A stretch of DNA of 22,509 bases from a virus. Shown here piece after piece: positions 1-8,097 of this stretch. The stretch is taken from positions 1 to 22,509 of the IMG/VR virus record IMGVR_UViG_3300030105_002680; one strand, written 5' to 3'. Position 1 is the first letter of the stretch; each line of letters opens with the position of its first letter. The translations under genes were made by a program, and so were the position numbers. The notes beneath the pieces were generated by a model. The model was not told where the DNA came from. It ran no database searches and saw only the letters and a program-made list of their open reading frames with translations.

Positions 1-1284
1 AACGAACAGCTAAATGCAATATATGCATCCAAGATTGGATTAGAATTTGAATTCTTTGCCAATGAAGGAATGGATGAAGTTAAGAGAGACCTATCTCAAA
101 CTCTAAATAAGCAAATAAGAGTTGAAGAAAAGGCGCACAGTGACTTTGTACCTAGTGATGAAATTTTCAAATTAGAACCAGATAACTCTGGTGGATCTGG
201 AATGATTGAACTAGTAACAGGACCAATGCCTTTTGTTGAATCCAAACTTATTATTGCAAAGACTCTAAAATGGATTAGAGAAAATGGATCTACTAATGAC
301 AGATGTTCTATACATATTAACGTAGCTTTTGATGGAAAAAAATTAGGATCTCCTACTAACGTATCATCTTTAGATATTGGTAAGTTTGTTCTTAACTTCA
401 ATGAGGATGCTGTTTATGAAGCATTTCCTGACAGAAGAGATTCTGTTTATGCTAAATCTATAAAATTTATTGTACCATTAAGTGGAATGACACAACCTTC
501 TCCTGAAAGAATTTCATGGAAGAATTACATGTTTGTATCAGAAAAATATTATGGTGTAAACTTTTCTAAAATACCTAAGAATTATATTGAATTTAGATAT
601 TTAGGTGGTAAGGATTATGAAAAGAAATATAATACCATAATGAATATGACAGAACATTTTGTTGTATCTTTATATGAGAGTTTAGTTAATCCTATTTATA
701 ATAAGGATGATCTTAAAAAATTAGATTCCATTTTAGAACAACATAAAGGTATTGTAGAATCATATAAAACTTATCAAGCATTCAAAAGAAAATTTCCTAA
801 AATTAGATTAATGGTTGATTTAAAAACATATGACCAAATAATTGAAACGTATTACCCTAAAATGAGAGAACATTTATTTGAATTATTAACTAAAGCTGGA
901 TTAAAAGAAGGTTTAGTTAATTACGATGCAGATACTGGTAGAATGCAACTTAAAGGTGCAGAGTTAATGAAATGCTTTGAAATAAAAGGTATTGATATTG
1001 TTGATTCTAAAATACAAGGTAATGTTTTAAATTGTGATATATTTAGTACAGAGTTAATTAATTCATCAATGACTGAATGTAATCTGTTTGGCTCAACTGA
1101 TGTTGTTGATTCTAAAATAGAAGATTCTTATGTAAGTAAAAATGTAAGTTGTAAAGATTCATATGTTTTTGGCATGAGAGGAGTTTTTAGTGGAGACATG
1201 GAAGGTGGTATATTTAGAAAAGGTAGGGCTACTGAATTAGCAAAGTTTGAGAATACTGAAATTATTGAAATAGAAAAAATATAA
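1..1284 (+). CDS. Amidoligase-family enzyme fused to pentapeptide repeats (5' end outside window)
   Basis: The frame is open from base 1, and the codons before the ATG at 70 encode a conserved motif, so that ATG is internal and the gene starts upstream; 427 codons are visible. Numbering from base 1, KIGLEFEFF (11-19) matches the G-x-E-x-E-F opening of the Amidoligase_2 family (glutamine-synthetase-like COOH-NH2 ligases). The family's other blocks follow in order: IELVTGPMP (69-77), CSIHIN with Cys102, His105 and Asn107, and VNF...IEFRYLGG (186-202). Known members are predicted ATP-dependent amide-bond formers. The substrate here is unknown. A helical linker leads to a C-terminal pentapeptide-repeat segment (about 340-364) and a beta-rich tail. 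It lies six bases before the next gene in a baseplate cluster, so a virion-associated or virion-modifying role is possible. The family call is fairly sure; activity and role are inferred. Confidence 0.75.
   Translation, partial: NEQLNAIYASKIGLEFEFFANEGMDEVKRDLSQTLNKQIRVEEKAHSDFVPSDEIFKLEPDNSGGSGMIELVTGPMPFVESKLIIAKTLKWIRENGSTNDRCSIHINVAFDGKKLGSPTNVSSLDIGKFVLNFNEDAVYEAFPDRRDSVYAKSIKFIVPLSGMTQPSPERISWKNYMFVSEKYYGVNFSKIPKNYIEFRYLGGKDYEKKYNTIMNMTEHFVVSLYESLVNPIYNKDDLKKLDSILEQHKGIVESYKTYQAFKRKFPKIRLMVDLKTYDQIIETYYPKMREHLFELLTKAGLKEGLVNYDADTGRMQLKGAELMKCFEIKGIDIVDSKIQGNVLNCDIFSTELINSSMTECNLFGSTDVVDSKIEDSYVSKNVSCKDSYVFGMRGVFSGDMEGGIFRKGRATELAKFENTEIIEIEKI
1018..1092 (+). repeat. Five tandem pentapeptide repeats in the amidoligase C-terminus
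   Basis: The encoded pentads are GNVLN, CDIFS, TELIN, SSMTE and CNLFG. They fit the A(D/N)LXX rule: a small residue, then mostly Asp, Asn or Glu, then a hydrophobic residue. Two DxVDSKI copies flank them exactly 35 residues (seven pentads) apart, so the repeat register probably extends on both sides. Pentapeptide repeats fold as a quadrilateral beta-helix, often a binding or spacer module. Confidence 0.7.
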
Positions 1285-1290
1285 AATAGC

Positions 1291-2154
1291 ATGGCTAATA
1301 CAAATACATATTGTAATGATCCGGCAGAAGCCGAATGTTTAGATGCATTAATAAAATTAATTAATGATGATCTTACTATTGCTTGTCAGATACCATTCAC
1401 GGTTCCTAAAAAGGAATTGGCAAACATTATTACTAGAGCAAAACAATACTTTTATAAAATATATGAAGATAGTGTAGAGCAAATGTATATTGCTTTACCA
1501 GCAGGCGCAGTTTTAAAAGAAACATTTAAACAAGGTGTACCTTATGGAACTGGTTCAGATAAAGAAACAATAACTAATAAAGCTAACATTGCTAATCCTA
1601 GAGGTGTTGTTCAAATGCCGTCAAGAGTATATTCAGTTAATGCTGTATTTGAAATTGGTGGATTTAGTGGTGAAGATGGTGGTTTTGGTAGTATGAGCTT
1701 TAATGCTGATGATGTTGATTTTTCAATAGATAAGTTTATTTATAATGATGTTTATGGTGCAGGTCTTGGTAGTGAAAATTTAATGTACTATGTAGTGAAT
1801 TCATTATTTATGGATAATGCAAGACAAGTTCTTTTACCACAAATATCATATACTTATAATAGATTAACAAAGAAGTTTAGATTCCAAGGTGAACTACCAA
1901 AAAGAGCTACTATATTTGAAATATTTTCAACAATTCCTGATTGTGCATTGTTTGAAGATGAAGCCTTCCAAAGATACGTTATAGGAATAGCTAAAATTCA
2001 ATTAGCCAGAATATTAGGAACCTTTTCATTTAATCTTCCAGGTAATATTACTATTAATTATGATTTAATTTCAAGTGAAGGCCGAGATGAAGTTGATAGA
2101 GTAGTTGAAGAAATTAAAAACGACGAAGGTGTTGATTACTTTTTTACAGGATAA
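1291..2154 (+). CDS. Unassigned, probable virion structural protein (287 aa)
   Basis: I do not recognise a named family. The N-terminal third (about 20-75) looks alpha-helical, with charged helices around KKELANIITRAKQYFYKIYE. A Gly-rich beta region follows (about 125-150). The last 80 residues look like a conserved block: an FQRYVIGIAKIQLARILG helix, then FNLPGNITINYD and a charged helix ending near DEVDRVVEEI. There is no signal peptide or membrane segment. The length is in the range of T4 neck proteins gp13 and gp14, but no motif I can see proves that. It sits between the amidoligase fusion and the baseplate genes, so a structural or tail-completion role is the best guess. The ATG follows an A-rich stretch without a Shine-Dalgarno site. 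Confidence 0.6.
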   Translation: MANTNTYCNDPAEAECLDALIKLINDDLTIACQIPFTVPKKELANIITRAKQYFYKIYEDSVEQMYIALPAGAVLKETFKQGVPYGTGSDKETITNKANIANPRGVVQMPSRVYSVNAVFEIGGFSGEDGGFGSMSFNADDVDFSIDKFIYNDVYGAGLGSENLMYYVVNSLFMDNARQVLLPQISYTYNRLTKKFRFQGELPKRATIFEIFSTIPDCALFEDEAFQRYVIGIAKIQLARILGTFSFNLPGNITINYDLISSEGRDEVDRVVEEIKNDEGVDYFFTG

Positions 2155-2184
2155 TTATAATCTGAAAGCTATTAAACAAAAAGA

Positions 2185-2202
2185 GAATATATAATAAAAA
2201 AT
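2185..2202 (+). promoter_or_regulatory. Candidate late promoter / AT-rich start-proximal element
   Basis: The 60-base gap before the gp25-like gene contains GAATATATAATAAAAA starting 30 bases before its ATG. Nearly the same string (GAATATATAAAAAAAG) starts 28 bases before the ATG at 14842. These are the two widest gaps in the window. The TATA-rich core loosely resembles the T4-type late promoter TATAAATA. In DNA this AT-rich a chance match is possible. Confidence 0.3.
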
Positions 2203-2214
2203 TAGTATTCTATA

Positions 2215-2577
2215 ATGATAAGAGATATTTATAGTCGTGATATAGAGGCCCCTAACTTTAGTGAAGATACTATTGAGGTTAGCGATTCTTTATCTCAGCT
2301 AATTATAAAAATAGAAAATTGCCTATTCACTAGGAAGGGAGACGTATTAGGAGCTCCTGATATGGGTGCTAATTTAGATGAATTAATATTTTCATTAGTG
2401 TTAAATGAAAATACAATAGAGAATAAAATTACTTCACAAATTTCAGCATATTGTTTGCCTGATTTTTCTGGATTTGATGTTGACGTAAAGGTAACTTTCT
2501 TTTCAACGATAGAAAGAAATGGTTGCTTAGTTGATATATCAGTAAATGAACAACGAGTATTAGGAGCTCTATTTTAA
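2215..2577 (+). CDS. Baseplate wedge protein, gp25/GPW-like
   Basis: This 120-aa protein has the size and pattern of the GPW/gp25 family (T4 gp25, P2 gpW), small wedge proteins at the inner baseplate that link to the gp6/gpJ family and help start sheath assembly. The diagnostic block is at residues 36-59: a hydrophobic helix, then LFTRKGDVLGAPDMGANLDE, equivalent to the family's 'T-x-x-G-x-x-x-x-P-x-x-G-x-x-L' signature. A helix and a short beta C-terminus follow, as expected. The next gene is the gp6-like wedge partner 13 bases downstream, the usual order in contractile-tail phages and injection systems. The ATG has no Shine-Dalgarno site. The family call is strong. Confidence 0.85.
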   Translation: MIRDIYSRDIEAPNFSEDTIEVSDSLSQLIIKIENCLFTRKGDVLGAPDMGANLDELIFSLVLNENTIENKITSQISAYCLPDFSGFDVDVKVTFFSTIERNGCLVDISVNEQRVLGALF

Positions 2578-2590
2578 AAAAAGAAATTGA

Positions 2591-4447
2591 ATGTCATTTT
2601 TTAGCAAAACAAGAATAAGTGCCACCGAGCTATTCCAGGATTCTTTTGAATACCTGCAGCGTACATATAATCAAGCAATTGAAGTATTTACGCCTGCCTC
2701 ACCGTTTGGTCAAATATTAACAGTTGTCTCAAACTTAGGTGAAATGATATTCTTTTACATTGAGGCTGCTCTTACTGAATTAAATATATCCAGAGCTAGA
2801 AATATAGAATCAATCTACGGATTGTCTAGATTAACTGGTCATGATCCTACACGAGGAATATCTTCAAGAGGTATAATTGGATTACGTTTAAATACAAGTG
2901 CGGCTAGCCTCCTTACTGGAGATTATGTACAAATTATAAACGGTGCTAGTTTTGAAATTGCTCAAAATGGCTTAACCTATTTTTTACGATTTAATTCAGA
3001 TTTTATCAGATTAGATAAAACCACAAAAACATTTGTTGATGTTGAAATAATACAAGGTGAAAAAGATGAGCAATCATTTACTGGTACTGGTTTTGCATTA
3101 CAGAGTTATAACCTAACTACAAAAGAACCTACTGATCAATTTTTAGTTGATGTTTTTGTTGATGGACAATTATGGAAATTAGTAGATTCATTATATGATA
3201 TGAATAACGGTGAAAAAACTGCAATGATTAAAACTGGAGTAAATGGAGGATTAAGTGTATTCTTTGGTAATAATCAATTTGGTTTACCACCTGCATTAGG
3301 ATCAAGAATTAGAATTACATATATAAAGACAAGAGGTAATGCTGGTAATATTGGAGGAAAGCAATTAGACATGAAGTTTTCCACATTTGGAACAGACTCT
3401 TCTGGTATAAATGTAGATTTAAATGAAATCCTATCAATTAATATTACAAGGAATCCAGGTTTTGGTTCAGATTCTGAGGATCCACAATTTACAAGATTAA
3501 TTGCTCCTTATGCAAGTAATTCATTCGTATTAGCAAATCCTAATAATTATATTTACTATTTAAGTAAGTATGATTTTTGGTCTTTTATAGATGCTTATAA
3601 TACAAAGAATGATGAATACTTAAATGATGATAATATTATTTACTTATTTTTAATTCCTGATGTAAAAAAGAAACTTACTAGTGATGTAGATTATTTTAGT
3701 GTACCTGAAGTAGAATTTACTATGACTGCTGATGAAAAGGCAATGACTTATGAAATTCTAAACAAGAGTGGTAGACAGGTTGTTACAGCAGAAACTAGAA
3801 TAGTCGATGCCGTTATTAGAAAATATGCACTGAACATTGTTATTAGATGGTTAGAAGATTTTGATAAAGATGAAATAAGAATTGAAATAAGAAAAAATTT
3901 AGATGAATATTTTTTAAATGTAAATAGAAGAGATAGGATTCCAAGATCTGATATTATTTCTATTATAGAAAATGTAGAAGGAATAGATTCTGTAAATGTA
4001 TTCTTCATATCACAAAGAAACGAAGAGGCTATTAGAAATGGTTTTTATTTTATTCCTGTTTATGGAACAGATCCTATAACTGATCAAAGAGTCTTAATAG
4101 AGAATAAGAAAATCGTATTGAAAAAGGATGAAGATCCACAATTAGGTTTAGATAGTTTTGGTGATGTTGTTATAGAGAATAATGATTTAGCTATTATTAG
4201 AGGTGGGTGGAAAGATAGAAATGGTACATTCTATGAACCTATACCTGAAGCTAATAAAATAAGTTCTCTTAATGTATTCTATAAAGAAGGAATAGCAAAT
4301 AATCTTTATAATAAAATACAACAAGAAAAATATAATTCAACACAAAGAAGTAGAGGTACTACGATTGCGACTGGTGTAAATTCTGCAGGTTTAAATACTG
4401 GAAGATTAGTAAGCACACCAACACTTAAAACATTAAAGGGAAATTAA
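2591..4447 (+). CDS. Baseplate wedge protein, gp6/gpJ-like
   Basis: This 618-aa protein is close in length to T4 gp6 (about 660 aa), the wedge subunit that forms the ring joining wedges around the hub. Near the N-terminus (about 58-90) is the helical block ending SRARNIESIYGLSRLTGHDP, typical of the family ('ARN...A...G...'). A beta domain carries IRITYIKTRGNAGNIGG (about 240-255), like the 'Y..G..GN' motif of Baseplate_J proteins. Near 445-470, NRRDRIPRSDIISIIENVEG and DSVNVFF match the family's C-terminal 'i..s.i...i..v.GV..v' segment. The last 80 residues are polar and Ser/Thr/Asn-rich. It follows gp25 and ends one base before the next ATG. It should assemble with the gp25-like and gpI/gp7-like products. 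Confidence 0.85.
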   Translation: MSFFSKTRISATELFQDSFEYLQRTYNQAIEVFTPASPFGQILTVVSNLGEMIFFYIEAALTELNISRARNIESIYGLSRLTGHDPTRGISSRGIIGLRLNTSAASLLTGDYVQIINGASFEIAQNGLTYFLRFNSDFIRLDKTTKTFVDVEIIQGEKDEQSFTGTGFALQSYNLTTKEPTDQFLVDVFVDGQLWKLVDSLYDMNNGEKTAMIKTGVNGGLSVFFGNNQFGLPPALGSRIRITYIKTRGNAGNIGGKQLDMKFSTFGTDSSGINVDLNEILSINITRNPGFGSDSEDPQFTRLIAPYASNSFVLANPNNYIYYLSKYDFWSFIDAYNTKNDEYLNDDNIIYLFLIPDVKKKLTSDVDYFSVPEVEFTMTADEKAMTYEILNKSGRQVVTAETRIVDAVIRKYALNIVIRWLEDFDKDEIRIEIRKNLDEYFLNVNRRDRIPRSDIISIIENVEGIDSVNVFFISQRNEEAIRNGFYFIPVYGTDPITDQRVLIENKKIVLKKDEDPQLGLDSFGDVVIENNDLAIIRGGWKDRNGTFYEPIPEANKISSLNVFYKEGIANNLYNKIQQEKYNSTQRSRGTTIATGVNSAGLNTGRLVSTPTLKTLKGN

Positions 4448-4448
4448 T

Positions 4449-4718
4449 ATGGCAACAATTAAAGATAACAGAACTGGATTTCCTAGCTTATATAGAGCAA
4501 CATATGAAGAAGGCTGGGCGTTAAAAAATACAGGGTATGATTATTCTAAAAATTTATTAAACAATACAATGTCTGCTTATATGTTTAAAAATCCACGTCT
4601 TAAAACGTTCTTAGAGGATTACTTAACTCCTATCATGGTTTTTTATATTAATAAAGTTAAATACGTAAGGATTTTTTATAACTTTGCAGTACCTAAATGG
4701 TATCAAAAAATAAATTAA
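4449..4718 (+). CDS. Small unknown protein between gp6-like and gpI/gp7-like genes (89 aa)
   Basis: I cannot assign this short ORF. It is aromatic-rich (many Tyr, Phe and Trp) and basic at the C-terminus, which ends FYNFAVPKWYQKIN. The YLTPIMVFYINKVKYVRIFY stretch near residues 58-78 is hydrophobic but interrupted by Lys and Arg, so a beta strand or amphipathic segment is likelier than a membrane span. The start lies one base after the upstream stop, and an AAGGGA about eight bases before the ATG (within the end of gp6) is the nearest thing to a Shine-Dalgarno site in the window. The next gene starts seven bases after its stop. Its place suggests a small wedge or assembly factor; this is inference from position only. 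Confidence 0.6.
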   Translation: MATIKDNRTGFPSLYRATYEEGWALKNTGYDYSKNLLNNTMSAYMFKNPRLKTFLEDYLTPIMVFYINKVKYVRIFYNFAVPKWYQKIN

Positions 4719-4725
4719 TAAGATA

Positions 4726-7700
4726 GTGAGTCTCTGGCAAAATTTAGCCTTTTTTGATAAAGAAGGAAAGAACTATAATATGAAATATGACAGTACCACT
4801 GACATGTGGTCTGGTGACATTTTTCTACCCCAAGTTTCTATAAGTTTGTTTGAAGTAGGTCAATTATTCATTTTACAAAAAATGTTTAATAAAACAACAC
4901 AAGCTCTTGAATATGGATACCCTCATACGAAAACTGATAACTGTGATTGGGAGGCTGAATGGGAAACCGAAACGCCAGATAAAATATTTCTTTTTCAGTT
5001 TGATAGGAATTTTAATGATGGTACACAATCTGCGTTAACACAAGAACCTGATGGGCCACCGCTAGTAAAATATACTAAGCTAACAATCCCAATAGATTTT
5101 GATGCTAATCAAACAGAATACATAGATCCTACAACAGGTAAAAGTTTTATTGCTACAGATGAGATTAGATCTATTGCTTTACAAGTAAATTTAGCTTTTT
5201 CTTCAGAAAATGAAAATACCTATAAAAGAACATTAGAAATTACCGATAAGTGTACAAATAATGTAATTGGTAAATTTACTGTTTATGCAGAAAGTATTGA
5301 AGAAGATGAAAGACTAAGAGTCATGACTCAAAATATGGGTTATAATGTTATAGCATCTGACAGTACAGTATTTAGAGATACAAATTTAAAAGAAGCATTA
5401 CCTGATTACGTAGAGATCAATCTTAAGCGTAAAGAGATTATGATGGAAGGTAGTAATATATACCCTTTCATAGGATCATATAAAGGTTTAATAAATGCTA
5501 TTAAGTTTTTTGGTTATGATAATCTTAAGCTTAAAGAATTTTGGAAAAATGTAAATGCAAATTCTCCACAATTTGGTAATTATATTCAAAGTAATACAGT
5601 AGATTTATTTTCTCCTACTGTACAATTTGATGATAAGAGTATAACTTTACCTAATAAAAACTTTAGGAAGACTAGTATGTTTAGTCTTATTTATAGAATT
5701 AATAAAATAACACCAGGTAAATTTACAGATGAGGATTTACCAAAGACAGAAGAATTACAAGATTTTACAATTGAGGAAATATTAATTAAACTGTTTGGTT
5801 TAAAAAGAAAATTAGAAAATGAATATCTTCCACTTAATGCTCATATTAAAGGTATTACAGCAGAAGCGGATTTCTTTGGTTTACTAGAAGTAACAAATAC
5901 AATAAGTAGAAATTTAGCAACAGTTGCTAAGGTTGGTATTAATACAGATTTTAAAGTTTCACCAAGTGCATGTACATATTTAGAAGATCTTAGAAGATTT
6001 AATTCATTCTGTTTAGCTGAAGCGGCTAAGGTTAATACAGCTATAATAAATGATCCATGTATTGTTATTGGACCATTACAAAAACCGTTACCTGCAAATG
6101 CAATAGCAGCTGCAGTGGCACAGGCAATTATTAATTTTAATAATGCTTATGTTGGACCGCTTGCTAAAGGTAATGTTTCAGTTGGTCAAAATTTAGTAAT
6201 GGGACCATATAGTCCAGGGCAAGTTATACCAGAACCACCGATTGGACCAGATCCTAATAGCGTATTAGGTGCTTTGCAAAATGGTAGTAACGTTACGATT
6301 GCATCTGTTGCTGGAGTATATGCTGCATATTTTTCAAGATATGCACCAAATTTAAATAGAACATTAGCTAATGAAGTTCCAGGTGAATCATCAAAAAGTT
6401 TACCCGACCAACCTGGTGTTGGTACAGGGGCATTAGTAACATTAACTAATGATAGCTTTAATACTTTAACATGGAATACTGTTAATAGCACATGGAATCA
6501 ATTAAGCAATGCTAATGATTTCTTTACTTTTGATTTTAATGTACAAGGTATATCTACTGGAGATGTTTATGCAATAACAGATAGAGCAACATCAACATCA
6601 GTAAGTCATACTGTAGCTGCAGGTGAAACTGTACTTCAAGTAACTACTTCATTATTTAATCAAATACTTGCTAAAAGAGCAGCTAATACTGATCCTTGGA
6701 TATTCTTTGATTTTAAACAAACTGATAATGACTTTGGTCCATGTATTAGAGCTTATGGTAATGATGTTAATAGATTTGTACCTTCGGTTGTTTTAGCAAA
6801 TCCTGAATTTGGTGGTCGCTTCACAGCAACACAATTGCCTGGAGAAATATTATTTACATGGAATGGTATAGGTTCTGGTAATTTTACAGAAATTGAATGG
6901 ACTATTACTAAAGATGCTACTGATATATCCCCTGCTTATTATTTTAATATAAGAGGTGCAATTGGAACATTTGGAACTTATCCTATAACATTACCTTATG
7001 TTGGTAATTATAATGTAGAAATGAAATTGTTTGATGTATATAATAATGTATCATCAACTGAAAAAAAATCTGCTATATGCGTAGATGAAAAAGAGGTTGA
7101 ATATTCTGGTTGGTACCAATCTAGAAAACTAATTTATAATTGGAACAATGAAGGTAAGTATACATGGAATAATTATGGTTCTTTATGGAGTCTTCCAATT
7201 GAGCCGTCATGTACATGGGATGAAGAAACTCCAAGTTTATATGAATCACTAGATAGAGTTAATGCAATCTTAAATACTTTTGGTATTGGAACAAATACTG
7301 ATTTTCAATTAATGAATTATCAAAACAGTGGAGCTGTTAGTTTTAGTGGACCGTATCAATGGAAAAATTTAAATGGTAAATTTACAAATTGGAATAATGC
7401 ATATCACTTATGGTGGGATATGACAGCTACAACAGGTGATACTCCTGCATTTTTTGAATTTAATGAAGTAGAAGCAAATTCATATTTAAAAATAACAGAC
7501 AAAAAAGGTATTTCAGCTACTCACTTTTTTGATTCAACAACAGATACATTAGCTGAAGCAGTAGCTCAACTTAATGTTAGTACTAATTCTATAATTAATA
7601 AGTACATTTATAACTTAGTATTAAATGCACAAAGTAATGCTGTATACGTACAGGCTGTGGCAAGATACACTGGTGTATTTGGTGATTTTAACTTTGTTGA

Positions 7701-8097
7701 TATGGTAAATGTAAATGGTGAAAGAGTTTGTTCAACAACTGGCGGTTCTGGTTGTGTAAGCATAGTTTATAAAACAAGCCAAAGTGTATCAAGCAATCCA
7801 ACATGGAGTACTGCTAAATTTATTAATGATGGCAAAACACTACCACCAATGACATGGGCAATGTTTGTCTATGATAAATGTAAGATAGTTGGTAAAACAA
7901 ATCCTAAGTGGACCATATCTAATACTACTAACTCGTCAGTGGCTGATATATATTTTGAAAGCAAGTATCTAACATATCTTTTTAAAGACCCAGGAAAGTA
8001 TATGATATCATTAGAACTTACAGATACGAATGGGAATAAATACAAAAAAGATAGAAATATCTTAAATATAAAACAAACAAAACAAAATGGCAATTAG
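4726..8097 (+). CDS. Large baseplate wedge-like protein with gpI/gp7-like motif, PKD-like domains and Trp-rich repeats
   Basis: The frame is closed by a TAA at 4711, and GTG at 4726 is the first standard start, giving 1123 aa. Around residues 246-270 the sequence YPFIGSYKGLINAIKFFGY, followed by a helix, resembles the 'YP...G...L...L..lG' core of the P2 gpI/T4 gp7 wedge family, as expected directly after a gp6-like gene. Further on are PKD/Ig-like beta domains at about 700-786 (VGNYNVEMKLFDVYNN) and 1040-1120 (FKDPGKYMISLELTDTNGN, a classic PKD ending). A Trp-rich element occurs at 806-821 and 879-897, and a possible duplicated domain at about 598-678 and 905-990. T4 gp7 is of similar length (about 1030 aa). 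The extra beta domains suggest a wedge protein that also decorates the baseplate edge. The wedge call is moderate; the PKD call is good. Confidence 0.6.
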   Translation: MSLWQNLAFFDKEGKNYNMKYDSTTDMWSGDIFLPQVSISLFEVGQLFILQKMFNKTTQALEYGYPHTKTDNCDWEAEWETETPDKIFLFQFDRNFNDGTQSALTQEPDGPPLVKYTKLTIPIDFDANQTEYIDPTTGKSFIATDEIRSIALQVNLAFSSENENTYKRTLEITDKCTNNVIGKFTVYAESIEEDERLRVMTQNMGYNVIASDSTVFRDTNLKEALPDYVEINLKRKEIMMEGSNIYPFIGSYKGLINAIKFFGYDNLKLKEFWKNVNANSPQFGNYIQSNTVDLFSPTVQFDDKSITLPNKNFRKTSMFSLIYRINKITPGKFTDEDLPKTEELQDFTIEEILIKLFGLKRKLENEYLPLNAHIKGITAEADFFGLLEVTNTISRNLATVAKVGINTDFKVSPSACTYLEDLRRFNSFCLAEAAKVNTAIINDPCIVIGPLQKPLPANAIAAAVAQAIINFNNAYVGPLAKGNVSVGQNLVMGPYSPGQVIPEPPIGPDPNSVLGALQNGSNVTIASVAGVYAAYFSRYAPNLNRTLANEVPGESSKSLPDQPGVGTGALVTLTNDSFNTLTWNTVNSTWNQLSNANDFFTFDFNVQGISTGDVYAITDRATSTSVSHTVAAGETVLQVTTSLFNQILAKRAANTDPWIFFDFKQTDNDFGPCIRAYGNDVNRFVPSVVLANPEFGGRFTATQLPGEILFTWNGIGSGNFTEIEWTITKDATDISPAYYFNIRGAIGTFGTYPITLPYVGNYNVEMKLFDVYNNVSSTEKKSAICVDEKEVEYSGWYQSRKLIYNWNNEGKYTWNNYGSLWSLPIEPSCTWDEETPSLYESLDRVNAILNTFGIGTNTDFQLMNYQNSGAVSFSGPYQWKNLNGKFTNWNNAYHLWWDMTATTGDTPAFFEFNEVEANSYLKITDKKGISATHFFDSTTDTLAEAVAQLNVSTNSIINKYIYNLVLNAQSNAVYVQAVARYTGVFGDFNFVDMVNVNGERVCSTTGGSGCVSIVYKTSQSVSSNPTWSTAKFINDGKTLPPMTWAMFVYDKCKIVGKTNPKWTISNTTNSSVADIYFESKYLTYLFKDPGKYMISLELTDTNGNKYKKDRNILNIKQTKQNGN
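7141..7416 (+). repeat. Duplicated Trp-rich element inside the wedge-like gene
   Basis: At 7141-7188 the encoded peptide is WNNEGKYTWNNYGSLW. At 7360-7416 a related peptide reads WKNLNGKFTNWNNAYHLWW. They share W-x-N, then GK(Y/F)T, WNN and LW in the same order, 73 residues apart. This looks like an internal duplication at protein level that has diverged at DNA level. Confidence 0.55.

Noticed and set aside
96-401. A 101-aa open frame on the minus strand inside the amidoligase gene
   Set aside because: It is opposite conserved amidoligase motifs and shows no family features.
70-1284. The ATG at 70 as the true start of the first gene
   Set aside because: The frame is open to base 1 and the upstream codons encode the conserved KIGLEFEF motif of amidoligases, so the start lies before the window.
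1291-2154. T4 neck protein gp13 or gp14
   Set aside because: Length fits, but I cannot point to a diagnostic motif, so it is left unassigned.
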